Shown here: piece after piece, positions 38,707 to 47,883 of the stretch
How positions within the stretch are numbered: the stretch's first letter is position 1
Layout: each line of letters starts with the position of its first letter
Origin: a virus
Reading direction: 5' to 3' (one strand)
DNA length: 64,000 bases
IMG/VR virus record: IMGVR_UViG_3300013125_000003
Location: 1-64,000 of that record
Notes under the pieces: model-generated
What the model saw: only the letters and a program-made list of their open reading frames with translations
Databases searched by the model: none
What the model was told of the DNA's origin: nothing
Program-made: the position numbers and the translations under genes

Positions 38707-40842
38707 ATGGCAGGTTTAGCACATTTAAAGGACGTCTTAGACAAATACGGACAGGATTTCGTCGAAAACTTACTCAACAAGACGGTCATCGTCAACGAGA
38801 AGATGGACGGAGCGTTTTTCGGTTTGATGAAAGACGATCATGGAAAGATAGAGTACTTCAAGAGAAACGGCCCAATATCGTACGTGGACAGAGTCCTTAG
38901 CAAGTACTTTGAGCCTGCTATTTCATACTTGGAAAGCAAGAAGAGCGAGATCACGCCAAACATTCCGCCGAATTACTACTTCGGAATGGAATACTTTTCC
39001 GACAAAAAACCCCAGACCATATCGTACGATAATCTTCCCAAGAATCACCTGATCTTGAGCTACATACACCTTCTCAAGAAAAACGGAGAAGTAAAGGAAA
39101 CCATACAGAGCAGGGAAGAACTCAACAAATGGGCAGACGTTCTAGGAATAGAAAGACCTCCGATCATCTTCCGGGGCAAATTAAGCCCAGAACAAAAGAA
39201 ACAGATACACGAATTCATATACACATCATTCGACAAATTGGTAGAAAAGTTCAAGACCACATCTTTTACTAGGTACATCGTTTCGATCCTAAACCCATCT
39301 CTTGAAAAATCGTTCCTCCAGGATTCTCTGGACAAGGACATTGAGGGAATAGTTTTCAGGTTTTACGATGAGTCAGCTAGAGGAGAAGAACCGGTGTTCC
39401 TAGCAAAACTGATAGATCCTACTTTTCAGGAAGGAGCAAAGAAGCGGTCTGCTGAGGATAGGAAGAAGAGTGATGACTACATCTGGATCATCGTGATCGA
39501 CCTCATGAACTTCATCGAACAATACCCGGTTAGCGAGTTAAGAGAAATTCCAATGAATGGTGAGACTTACGAGGAACGTTACGTTTCTCTAGTCAATCAC
39601 ATATACTTGGAATTCGTGAAGGAATTCGGAGAAAAGTACAGGGACCTAGACATTCAGATACCTGATTTTCTGCAAAGAGACGATTTCAACGTGAATTTCG
39701 GTCTCATCAACAACCCTAGAGTAACATCGATGATCGAATCGAACCCTAATTTCAAGGAAATTTACCGAGTCTTCATCAACATGTTCAGAAAGAAAAAGAT
39801 CAAGGTGAACTCATCGTTCTTTACCAAAGAGATGAAAGAGAACCTTAACGATCAGATCGACAAAATTAGCAGAGTAATCATGGGAGATTCAATCTACGAA
39901 AATTACTTCCCAACGTTCAAGGAGTTCGTCGGTGAAGAAAAGGATCCGGGCTACTTTGAGACATTCAAGCAGGTGGAAGATAGGAAAACTAAACCTGTAA
40001 ATTTGATCATCTCTGACTTTCAACCAATACACCCAGGACACATAAAATCTGCACAGAGCTTGTTCAACGAGAACGGGTTGCCGTGCTTGATGGTGTGCGT
40101 CCACCCAGGAAACACCAGCAAAGCTCGGCCGTTCAAGAAGGAAACCGTGATAAACGGGTTGCAGAGACTAGCAAACGTTCACCACAGTTTTATCGAAGGC
40201 TACGTTATCGTTTCGGACGGAGAAGTAGAAAGCTTGTTAAAGATAATAAAGCCGAACTACGAACCTAACATCATCGCTGCTAACAGAAGCAGGATAAGAG
40301 ATCTAGCTCTGCAGATCGAATTAGCTAAGAAACGTTCACGAAACTTAAACCTGAAGAAGGACATTAGACTGATGGAACTTCCATCTGCTGGCATAAAGGA
40401 CGTCATAATGAACACCGTCAAGAACGGTGATTACGCAGGTTTTAAGTCAGCAGCTCCTCAGGAGATACACTCTGACTTTTACAGCATGAACCAAGACCTG
40501 ATGGAAAAATTGAACGAATCCACCTTACCTCAGTTCAAATCGCCAGGCATTCCAGTAGTAGAGATCGATAGCTCAGCGGTAAACGAATCGATCGATCCGT
40601 TATTGAACGTTGAATCTGCTGAGGAGGATGATGTACAAACGGTCGTAGTTATATCGGAAAAGGAAGAAAAGATACTGAGGGAAGCTAAAAAGTCGGAAGA
40701 AGAGCGTGATCGACGTATCGCAGAAGCTGTGAAATTTGCTAATGAACACCCAGAAGATCCAGGGCTTTACCCAGGTTACACACAATCAATGATGATGGGA
40801 GCGGGAACCTCAGGTACTTCTGGTCTCGCAAAGACCGAATAA
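38707..40842 (+). CDS. RNA ligase-nucleotidyltransferase fusion with internal targeting-like peptide
   Basis: A 711-residue protein. The N-terminal ligase domain has motif I NEKMDGAFF (K32), motif III YFGMEYF, motif IV DIEGIVFRF and motif V LAKLIDP. At about residues 400-411 is FPTFKEFVGEEKD, the targeting-like motif, exactly between domains. The second domain has DFQPIHPGH (HxGH) and LPSAGIKDVIMN, the cytidylyltransferase-type signatures. After it come KLNEST and SAVNESID, two candidate protease sites, then an acidic coiled tail. A polyprotein cut in the prohead into ligase and transferase is a plausible reading. Reaction products are unknown. It starts 13 bases after the previous gene. Confidence 0.75.
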   Translation: MAGLAHLKDVLDKYGQDFVENLLNKTVIVNEKMDGAFFGLMKDDHGKIEYFKRNGPISYVDRVLSKYFEPAISYLESKKSEITPNIPPNYYFGMEYFSDKKPQTISYDNLPKNHLILSYIHLLKKNGEVKETIQSREELNKWADVLGIERPPIIFRGKLSPEQKKQIHEFIYTSFDKLVEKFKTTSFTRYIVSILNPSLEKSFLQDSLDKDIEGIVFRFYDESARGEEPVFLAKLIDPTFQEGAKKRSAEDRKKSDDYIWIIVIDLMNFIEQYPVSELREIPMNGETYEERYVSLVNHIYLEFVKEFGEKYRDLDIQIPDFLQRDDFNVNFGLINNPRVTSMIESNPNFKEIYRVFINMFRKKKIKVNSSFFTKEMKENLNDQIDKISRVIMGDSIYENYFPTFKEFVGEEKDPGYFETFKQVEDRKTKPVNLIISDFQPIHPGHIKSAQSLFNENGLPCLMVCVHPGNTSKARPFKKETVINGLQRLANVHHSFIEGYVIVSDGEVESLLKIIKPNYEPNIIAANRSRIRDLALQIELAKKRSRNLNLKKDIRLMELPSAGIKDVIMNTVKNGDYAGFKSAAPQEIHSDFYSMNQDLMEKLNESTLPQFKSPGIPVVEIDSSAVNESIDPLLNVESAEEDDVQTVVVISEKEEKILREAKKSEEERDRRIAEAVKFANEHPEDPGLYPGYTQSMMMGAGTSGTSGLAKTE

Positions 40843-40844
40843 TA

Positions 40845-40874
40845 CAAAAAAAAGCTCCTTTCGGAGCTTTTTTT
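40845..40874. terminator. Bidirectional terminator
   Basis: Stem AAAGCTCC / GGAGCTTT, loop TTTC, with an A run on the left and T run on the right, between convergent genes. Confidence 0.85.
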
Positions 40875-40893
40875 ATGCATTCTTTAACGAACC

Positions 40894-42471
40894 TTAAAAT
40901 AAAGTAGTGAACTCGCCGTTGGTGAAGTTCAAGTGCTGTGCCTTTCCATCCTCGTGAACGATCACATGAGACTGAAGCCAGCTGCTAGGACCAATGTTAT
41001 AGTTGACTCTAAGTTTCGTCGAAGTTCCGACCGCTAAAGCTCCGTCCTTTCTTCCTGGTGAGTGATAGTGTCCGACTATGATCTTCGTGTTGAGGTTTCT
41101 GTACTGGGACAGAGAACCGTAAGTGCCGTTGGTTCCGATATCACCGTGCTGAGCAAGTTCCCAATCCTTTATGATGAAACTCTCGTTTCTGCTGAGAGTT
41201 ACGAAGTTTGGAAATCTCTGCTTGATGATGTACGGAATGACTCCGTTCTTGGCTTTTCTGCTAAGGATTAGAGCTGCGTACTCCATGTACTCTAACGAGT
41301 TCTTCAGAGTTCCTGCTTTTCTCCAGTCAGACGTTTGCAACCAACGATCGAGAAAATCATCGTGATTTCCTCTGACAATTACGGTCGTAAATTCGTTGCT
41401 GTCAAAATCTTCCAATCCTTCGAGAAGAGCCTCAACCTCATCCTTCAGAGAGTTTGTACCGTTCATCTCCCGTTCGTACTGAACGAAAGGATTCTTCATG
41501 TCATGGTGATTTATGGATAGACCGTCGAACACATCGTGAAGGACAACGTGCCTAGGTTTCATCACTCTAAAGAAATCGATAGTCTTATCGATGATTTCCT
41601 GGTCGTGTTGGCCGAAGTGTATGTCACCGAATATGATAGCTGCGATCGTGTCCACCTTTTTAATTGAACTGATCTTAAACTCTTCATCATACTCTACTTT
41701 ACTGTTCAAGTCGGTGAAATTACCGTTATCCGTGGCGGTGATCTGCCTTACGAAGAATGTATCATCGTCCTTTATCTCAATGATAACGAACCCTAACGTA
41801 TGGTGGAACTCGCCTTTCTTGCCGGATTTTGAATCAGTGTAATTCTTTACCGTACAGGCGCCGGTCGTTACCATTATCTTAGGAAGGTTACCTTCTAGGA
41901 CTGGAACAGTTTCCATCTGAACTTTTGGCGATCCAAACACGCAGGAGTGAACTCCAGTTAAACCACGAAGACCCGTCATCGGGTCAGTTGCAGTAGGTTG
42001 GATCTTGATGTCTGACATTATCCACATGTTCTTGTGGACGTTGTGCCGGTTAGCGTCGAGGTATTCCTCGATCCTTTCGTCCCACGTATCGTAATTCTTA
42101 TCTGTGAATACTGACGTTGGGTTCTTGTACCGTCCTGCGATCACGTGAATGTCCGCGTTTATTTGTTCAGCGTACTTTTCAAGGTTAGAAACGAACGCTT
42201 CGTGAATCGGGGTGTCGTTCTGAGCCCAGGTGATGAGGAATCGCTTCTTGGTGCTCAATTGGCGTTCTTTTGCCTTTATGAGCTGAGGAGATTCTACCAT
42301 AGCTTTTTCGGTTAAACCTAACCGAGCCAACCACTTGGACACGGTTCGTTCCGATTTGTTAAGGTAGCTGCTTAATCTGTTCATTCGTTCATCCCAGCTG
42401 AGAGTAGGGTGCCAGTATATGGCTTTGATGTCTGAGATGTTCTCTTGGGTTAGATCTTCAAATTTCATCAA
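40894..42471 (-). CDS. Metallophosphatase with N-terminal HTH
   Basis: A 525-residue protein. Residues 1-60 look like a helix-turn-helix (MNRLSSYLNKSERTVSKWLA). The C-terminal half is a calcineurin-like phosphoesterase: FGDIHFGQHD, HDVFDGLSINHHD, VIRGNHDDFLDRW (GNHD), QHGDIG and VGHYHSPG. These are the five metal-binding motifs. Similar proteins are related to the phage T5 A1 pre-early protein as far as I recall, but this is not certain. It may be a nuclease acting on host or incoming DNA. Single minus-strand gene. Confidence 0.75.
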   Translation of the reverse strand: MMKFEDLTQENISDIKAIYWHPTLSWDERMNRLSSYLNKSERTVSKWLARLGLTEKAMVESPQLIKAKERQLSTKKRFLITWAQNDTPIHEAFVSNLEKYAEQINADIHVIAGRYKNPTSVFTDKNYDTWDERIEEYLDANRHNVHKNMWIMSDIKIQPTATDPMTGLRGLTGVHSCVFGSPKVQMETVPVLEGNLPKIMVTTGACTVKNYTDSKSGKKGEFHHTLGFVIIEIKDDDTFFVRQITATDNGNFTDLNSKVEYDEEFKISSIKKVDTIAAIIFGDIHFGQHDQEIIDKTIDFFRVMKPRHVVLHDVFDGLSINHHDMKNPFVQYEREMNGTNSLKDEVEALLEGLEDFDSNEFTTVIVRGNHDDFLDRWLQTSDWRKAGTLKNSLEYMEYAALILSRKAKNGVIPYIIKQRFPNFVTLSRNESFIIKDWELAQHGDIGTNGTYGSLSQYRNLNTKIIVGHYHSPGRKDGALAVGTSTKLRVNYNIGPSSWLQSHVIVHEDGKAQHLNFTNGEFTTLF

Positions 42472-42555
42472 ATCTAGGTTATTACAGTTTAATGTATCTA
42501 TATTTTACACGTATGCTATATAAAGTTTTGGGCACACTTTCTTCCAAGAAGATCA

Positions 42556-42565
42556 GAATAAATAA
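42556..42565 (+). promoter_or_regulatory. T4-type late promoter motif
   Basis: GAATAAATAA 6 bases before ATG 42572 and 188 bases before ATG 42754. Confidence 0.5.
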
Positions 42566-42571
42566 CCAAGT

Positions 42572-42757
42572 ATGGAAAAGACCCACCAGAACTACAGGAA
42601 CTACCGAGCTGGCAAAGAACCTCTTAAGAATGCGGTTCTGCAGCACCCAGAAGGTAACAGTGTTTACGATTACCTAAAGAGTAAAGTGAACAGAGACCTT
42701 TGGGTGATCCCGTTTGGTCGGTGGGAACAGAAACAAAAAAAGCTCAGGTCAAGATGA
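42572..42757 (+). CDS. 61-residue basic protein
   Basis: Small Lys/Arg/Asn-rich protein (NYRNYRAGKEPLKNAVLQHP, DLWVIPFGRWEQKQKKLRSR). It overlaps the next gene by 4 bases (ATGA). The start only 6 bases after the promoter core is unusual. No family recognised. Confidence 0.45.
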   Translation: MEKTHQNYRNYRAGKEPLKNAVLQHPEGNSVYDYLKSKVNRDLWVIPFGRWEQKQKKLRSR

Positions 42758-43239
42758 TCGAAATCGAACAAATGCCGACTTTTCCGATAGAGCCGGAAGA
42801 AACACAAGAAGTCGTAGCTGACGTTACAACTCCACCAGCTGAGCAGGTAACTGAGGAAACTACCGTAGCGGAATTCATGCTATCGTTGTTTCAAATAGCT
42901 GACCAAGCTAAGATAATTCACCTGCAAACTGATTCAGACACTGAACACCGTCATTTTGGCTTGTTCTATGACACTTTCACTGGTCAGATAGACGCTCTCA
43001 TAGAAGGGATTGCCGGTAAGTACGGTGCACAGACTCTTAAGTTTGGACAAGCACAGATCGTTCTGTACGACAGAGAAGAAGCAATTCAAATCTTCTTCGA
43101 AGTCGTTGACCAGACTCTGCGACTGAAATTTGCTTCCCTGTTCGACAAGGAAACCGATTCGGAACTGTACAACATGGTCGACGAGATGATCACTCTCAAG
43201 AACAAGGTTCAGTACCTTCTGCAGATGAAAAGAAACTAA
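42754..43239 (+). CDS. Ferritin-like-looking phage protein (FMLSLFQIADQAKIIH type)
   Basis: A 161-residue protein. After an acidic Pro/Glu/Thr-rich 40-residue N-terminus, the core reads FMLSLFQIADQAKIIHLQTD and HFGLFYDTFTGQIDALIE, a long-helix pattern like Dps/ferritin (E..K..H..). I recognise it as a frequent phage protein of unknown function. Co-transcribed with the head-type protein that follows. Confidence 0.6.
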   Translation: MIEIEQMPTFPIEPEETQEVVADVTTPPAEQVTEETTVAEFMLSLFQIADQAKIIHLQTDSDTEHRHFGLFYDTFTGQIDALIEGIAGKYGAQTLKFGQAQIVLYDREEAIQIFFEVVDQTLRLKFASLFDKETDSELYNMVDEMITLKNKVQYLLQMKRN

Positions 43240-43245
43240 TCGCGA

Positions 43246-44865
43246 ATGTTCAAAGTAAAAAAGTTTCAACAGTTCGAGAACTTGCTGCTAGAAGCGGACA
43301 TCATCCGGTTCGAAGATCAATTTTCTGGAATAAACCAGGATTTTCGTCACAACGCTGGAAGCGAGAGTCAGGAAGAAGAAAGCGATCCGAACGCGGAAGC
43401 TTGGAAGAGGTTAGACTACCTCATAGACATGCTTTTGGACAGAGGGATAGTTGACCTAGAACAAGCCCTAAAGGATCCGATCTACCAAAAAGAGTTCGGT
43501 TCTGTTAGGGGAATGGAAATATCTACAGCTTACTTGGAATACTGCCGAAAGAAGATACGCCGACTCAGCATAAGGCTGGACGAGGAGTTCAAAAAAGAGG
43601 ACCGCGATGTCGAAGCGATTCAGAGAATCGCAGCAGAACGGATCCAAGTAGCAGCAAGAGTCCAAGCTCTGGAAAGAATCTACGAAGCGTTTAAGCTCTT
43701 GAAACAAGAGGAATTGGACAGAATAGCTGACGAGATACTCAAGAAAGTTGCCAGCATAAAGGACGAAGTTTCGTCCCAGAACGATAACACCATCGTTGAA
43801 ATAGGAAAACTCATCCAGCCGGAAATGGCACAGGTTATGGACTCTGACACCCAGCAGGAAGGAAAGGAACACAGCGCAACGAAGGTGATAACAACTCTCA
43901 TCGCGTTGGAAAAAGTTCTTCCGTTTTACGGAGAGGAAACCAAAGCTGCAGCAGAACAAGCAAAAGGAACTGTAGAGAAAACGATAAAGGATGCGATCGG
44001 AGAGGAACGGTATCAGACGATATACCGAACGATACTTTCCAACGATCATGAAGTGCAGATTCTAAAGAGAATACTGAACTTACGTCACCAGAACTTTACG
44101 AGCGAACAGGAAATTTTCAAGGAAATTGATGCTATCAAGATCTCGATAAACGGCTTGGAAGGAGTTCGTAACGGCCGCCCTCTGTCAAAACCAGAAGTCA
44201 TAGAATTCCTAAAAAAGACGTTGGCAGAAGAATCTGAATACGTTCTCGGAAGAGCTAGAGAAAAGACGATAACTTTAAAGGACGCTAAGGGCATTCACTT
44301 CGATTTTAGAACGAAGTTGAAACTGCACGAAGCGGTTGATCTACCTGTGACAGGAAAGCAGATAGCTGACGCTACTTGGCTCATGAAATTTAGGAAGAGA
44401 TTCACTTACATAATGAACTTGCTTCCGGTCGGCCAGACGCCGGTAACCCCAGCTGGACAAGCTTGGGCAAGCCTCGGAAAGCAGACTCACAAGCTCTACG
44501 CTGTCGCTCTAAACAGTGCTGGAAAATTCATAGGAAAGATGTTAAAAGGAAGAGAAGGACAGATGAAAGGTGACGCTGTTACCAGGCTGTTCATCCCGGA
44601 CACCGGAGTTCTTGACGAACCAGGTCCGTTAGCACCAAACGCTGTTTCGGAAGAAGTAGCACCTGGCGTTTCCATGCAGGTTCCTGGTTCCATAGGTTCC
44701 ATGGGTCCGATCGTTCCTCCTACCGAAAATTCAATAGGTTCAGGCGATAATTTTAGCCCAAAGAAGAAAAAGAAGAAAAGAAGAAGCGTTTACGAGGAAA
44801 GAATGCAGATCATGAACTTCGACGCGTTCGTATCAAAAAATAACAGAATCGGAAATGGCATTTGA
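43246..44865 (+). CDS. Large helical protein with targeting-like motifs at both ends
   Basis: A 539-residue, nearly all-helical protein. It begins MFKVKKFQQFENLLLEADII and ends with MQIMNFDAFVSKNNRIGNGI, so both termini carry F-x-x-F peptides; LLLE-A at the N-terminus fits a T4-type (L/I)xE-A protease site. Long coiled-coil segments and one amphipathic segment (WLMKFRKRFTYIMNLLPVG) are visible. A Gly/Pro-rich linker precedes a Lys-rich patch (KKKKKKRRSVYEE). An internal head or ejected protein is likely; no enzyme motif. Confidence 0.65.
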   Translation: MFKVKKFQQFENLLLEADIIRFEDQFSGINQDFRHNAGSESQEEESDPNAEAWKRLDYLIDMLLDRGIVDLEQALKDPIYQKEFGSVRGMEISTAYLEYCRKKIRRLSIRLDEEFKKEDRDVEAIQRIAAERIQVAARVQALERIYEAFKLLKQEELDRIADEILKKVASIKDEVSSQNDNTIVEIGKLIQPEMAQVMDSDTQQEGKEHSATKVITTLIALEKVLPFYGEETKAAAEQAKGTVEKTIKDAIGEERYQTIYRTILSNDHEVQILKRILNLRHQNFTSEQEIFKEIDAIKISINGLEGVRNGRPLSKPEVIEFLKKTLAEESEYVLGRAREKTITLKDAKGIHFDFRTKLKLHEAVDLPVTGKQIADATWLMKFRKRFTYIMNLLPVGQTPVTPAGQAWASLGKQTHKLYAVALNSAGKFIGKMLKGREGQMKGDAVTRLFIPDTGVLDEPGPLAPNAVSEEVAPGVSMQVPGSIGSMGPIVPPTENSIGSGDNFSPKKKKKKRRSVYEERMQIMNFDAFVSKNNRIGNGI

Positions 44866-45568
44866 ACTCGGAGATAAAGTGATGGTCAGAGCAAACTCAG
44901 ACGAACTTGAAAGCGAACTCTTTCAAGCTATTGACAGGGTTCGTGCTGAGATAACCGAAATCTACTCAACCGATTACGAGCCGGACATTAAACGGTACGA
45001 AGTCACTCTTGAAAATCCGATCGAAGTGAAAGGGGAACGACTAGCTGTCGTTCCAGGACTCTACGAGGATAACTTAGAAAAAGCAGGAGGGAAGGAAAAA
45101 CCTGTCGCTGAAAACAGAGCTGTCACCAAGTTTGCACTCTTCGAAAACAAGATGGAAGAATCTTCCTGGTACTACGGTTTAGCAGATTGCCACGGGATAG
45201 AATCGTTCATAAAGGAACCGGAAGAAGCAAAGGATTGGACGGATTTTGAGGAACTATTTACGGTCGGGGTTCTTTCGATAGACCCAACCGAACTTCCAGG
45301 GAAAAGAGCGTACAATATGCAAATAGGAATGATCATCAGGAGGGCAAAAGCGAACATTCAAAGGTTTCCGGTTGTGTACAGAGCAAAGTTAAAAGGACGC
45401 GATGCTACAGTAATAGATCGAATGCTGAACAAAGGTCTCTACGAGGAAGCCTTGACCTACCTTAAGGAAAAGTCCGAACACACTCAGTTGGCTAAGAGAC
45501 TGGGCGGAATGAACGCTGAAAGCAATTGGGAAAAAATCCCCAACCCAGAACTCGATTCAATGTATTAG
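44855..45568 (+). CDS. Hypothetical protein with SH3/KOW-like N-terminus
   Basis: A 237-residue protein. The first 80 residues look like a small beta barrel (FELGDKVMVRANSDE, KRYEVTLENPIEVKG). The middle is acidic with SSWYYGLADCHGIESFI, and the C-terminus helical. It overlaps the previous gene by 11 bases. The stop is TAG; suppression would add 8 residues. A SSWYYGLADCHGxxSF segment recurs in phage hypotheticals. Confidence 0.6.
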   Translation: MAFELGDKVMVRANSDELESELFQAIDRVRAEITEIYSTDYEPDIKRYEVTLENPIEVKGERLAVVPGLYEDNLEKAGGKEKPVAENRAVTKFALFENKMEESSWYYGLADCHGIESFIKEPEEAKDWTDFEELFTVGVLSIDPTELPGKRAYNMQIGMIIRRAKANIQRFPVVYRAKLKGRDATVIDRMLNKGLYEEALTYLKEKSEHTQLAKRLGGMNAESNWEKIPNPELDSMY

Positions 45569-45670
45569 GATCACCCAGAAATGATAAGCTTTTAAGTTGA
45601 TAAGAACATAAGAACCTATTTTTAGGTTTACCTGAGTTCATCCTACCATTTGAAGGAAGGAAATTCAAAG

Positions 45671-45697
45671 ACGCCAGCCTAGAAGCTAGGCGTTTTT
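45671..45697 (+). terminator. Rho-independent terminator
   Basis: Stem ACGCC...GGCGT with inner AGC/GCT (alternatively GCCTAG/CTAGGC), then TTTTTCG. It lies between the head-protein and baseplate operons. The 181-base gap otherwise holds only the late promoter. Confidence 0.7.
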
Positions 45698-45719
45698 CGT
45701 TTGATCAGTTTTCCGGCGA

Positions 45720-45729
45720 TAATAAATAA
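45720..45729 (+). promoter_or_regulatory. T4-type late promoter motif for the baseplate operon
   Basis: TAATAAATAA 20 bases before ATG 45750; it would drive the five tightly packed genes to 53105. Confidence 0.65.
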
Positions 45730-45749
45730 CAAAAATAGAGCCAATAAAG

Positions 45750-47873
45750 ATGGGCTATGGTCTTCTAGGTTTTTTCACCAAACAAACAGCAAACACAGTA
45801 GCTAACGGCACCAACGTGTGGCCAAGTAGCCAAAATTCGTCGACTGTCGAACTGCTAAAAGTCGAGCAAGCATTTAGCGGAGTAAACTACCTAGAGGCAC
45901 TAGCTCAAACGACTAAGGGTTCGTTGGGCCAGTACTTATCGGGCGAAGCGGACAAGCAGTCTGGCGGGTCAATCATATCGGCTGACACCGATTCAATATT
46001 CAACAAGTTCTCCATCTTTAAGTACTCAAAGTTCATAAACGGAGCAGCTTACCAACCAGATGCGCACTTTATAGGTTACTCTTCAAAACCTAGCGGTGAT
46101 CCGTACACTGATACTGTGAACCAAAACGTGGCTGACGGATTTCAGGTGTTGATCGATAAGGATCAAACTAGCAAGGCGGCAGCGGTCGATGCTAACCTGC
46201 AGGACATGTACCAGAAATCCATCGACGATAATCTCAAGAGAATGCAGGCCATAAAAAATTCGGCAAACAATTACGCCGTTAAGAATTACTCAACCATCGC
46301 TAACCCTACCGCTAAGAATCTGATACAGTGGGCAGGCACCCAATCGATGGAAAGCGTGACAGGTTTTCAACCTTACGCGATGACTGATTTTATGTTCTGC
46401 AAGAACTACGGAAAGATTCCTAACAATAGGCTAGTAACTCTTCGGAGGTACCCGTTTCCTATCGACGATCTAATCAGAGCTCCAGGAAACCTAAACCCTA
46501 TTCCAATTGCGCAAGCCGTAACTTGGTTCGGGGACGGAACGGACAACGCCCTGTCGAACATCGGTTTCATGAATTGGGGATTACGCTGGGAAATGGTTGG
46601 GCCGATCGACGATCCTCAGATACTCGAAGGAAACGAAGTGACCGTTACTGACTTGATGAAAGTGTTCAAGGACATTCCTAAATTACAGAAACTCGGAGAA
46701 CGGTTGGAAGCAGTTTACGTTGGTCTGAACGGCCAGGATGCTCAGCTTACCCAGCTCACCAGAGTTGAAGAAAAACTTCAGAAATACTCCAGAGAACTCT
46801 ATACTCAGGGTCCTTACTGGAACAGAATATACGGTCCGGTTAACGTGGTGAACGCTTCAACTAGAAGAGCTAGAGGAGTGCAGGACGGCTGGAACACACC
46901 GTTTACCTTGAATTTTCACTATTCTTTCAGGTCGTTCAGCGGGTTGAGCCCAAAGATAGTTGCCCTGGATCTCATAGCGAGCTTCTTGAACCTAACGTAC
47001 AATGACGCACCGTTCTTGGGTCAGCTAGCTAGGTATTTTCCTAGGTTAGGAGTAAAATTTGACGAAACCACAACTCAGATGCTGGGCAGACTTTTAACTG
47101 AATGGGGAACAAAATTTAACGGAGACCTTAACACTATGTTAGCTAAAATGGAACCTGTGCTAAACGCAATACAGGCATCAGTTGGTGAAACTGTTAGTAA
47201 CATGGAACAAGCTATAAAAGCTGGAAAAGCTGGAGAAAAAATAGAAGAAAAATTCGTAAACCTCACTCAAGCTGGAACAGCTCTTGCGTTAGCCGATGCT
47301 ATTCCTTATTTGATCTCTATCAAATCCGCTCTGTCAGACCGGCCGATCGGAGAATGGCACCTAGTTGTAGGAAACCCGATGAATCCAATCATGACAATGG
47401 GAGACCTCGTCGTGTCGAACTGCATCTTAAAGTTCGACGAAGAAATGGGACCTGACGATTTTCCGACCGGCTGTACATTTACAGTAAAACTCCAGCAAGG
47501 AAAGCCTAGGGACAAAGCTGCTATTGAACGAATGTTCAACTTGGGTGAAGCTAAGTTGATGTTCACCAAGCTAAGAAATCCATCGTCAGCCGATGATACC
47601 TTTAGCGAAACTAACGATACCAGATTCAAACAGTTCTTCTCTACAAGCACAGGAGAAAAAGGTGCAAACGAACTGACAGACGACGATAAACAAGCTATCC
47701 AGCAGCAATTGGGAACCGGCTCGTTCGATCGTTACAGAAACAGAATACGAAAATCGTACGGGTACGCACCGCAGATGAACGGTAAAAATCCTGTTTCTGG
47801 AGATTCGACCGTTGATCGAATGGACGATTCTCTGTTGTGGTTGTACTTCGATAAGGATTTGACAAAAACTTAA
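45750..47873 (+). CDS. Baseplate/tail structural protein, 707 residues
   Basis: A large soluble protein with NYGKIPNNRLVTLRRYPFPID near residue 230, then FTLNFHYSFRSFSGLSPKIV and NDAPFLGQLARYFPRLG. Near residue 530 comes EWHLVVGNPMNPIMTMGDLV and FDEEMGPDDFPTGCTFTVKL, the latter a pattern found in tail or baseplate components that sit on the tube (WHLTIGNPxxPI..M). First gene of the hub operon. A T4 counterpart cannot be named with confidence; it may replace several wedge/hub proteins. Confidence 0.65.
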   Translation: MGYGLLGFFTKQTANTVANGTNVWPSSQNSSTVELLKVEQAFSGVNYLEALAQTTKGSLGQYLSGEADKQSGGSIISADTDSIFNKFSIFKYSKFINGAAYQPDAHFIGYSSKPSGDPYTDTVNQNVADGFQVLIDKDQTSKAAAVDANLQDMYQKSIDDNLKRMQAIKNSANNYAVKNYSTIANPTAKNLIQWAGTQSMESVTGFQPYAMTDFMFCKNYGKIPNNRLVTLRRYPFPIDDLIRAPGNLNPIPIAQAVTWFGDGTDNALSNIGFMNWGLRWEMVGPIDDPQILEGNEVTVTDLMKVFKDIPKLQKLGERLEAVYVGLNGQDAQLTQLTRVEEKLQKYSRELYTQGPYWNRIYGPVNVVNASTRRARGVQDGWNTPFTLNFHYSFRSFSGLSPKIVALDLIASFLNLTYNDAPFLGQLARYFPRLGVKFDETTTQMLGRLLTEWGTKFNGDLNTMLAKMEPVLNAIQASVGETVSNMEQAIKAGKAGEKIEEKFVNLTQAGTALALADAIPYLISIKSALSDRPIGEWHLVVGNPMNPIMTMGDLVVSNCILKFDEEMGPDDFPTGCTFTVKLQQGKPRDKAAIERMFNLGEAKLMFTKLRNPSSADDTFSETNDTRFKQFFSTSTGEKGANELTDDDKQAIQQQLGTGSFDRYRNRIRKSYGYAPQMNGKNPVSGDSTVDRMDDSLLWLYFDKDLTKT

Positions 47874-47883
47874 CAGATGACGC

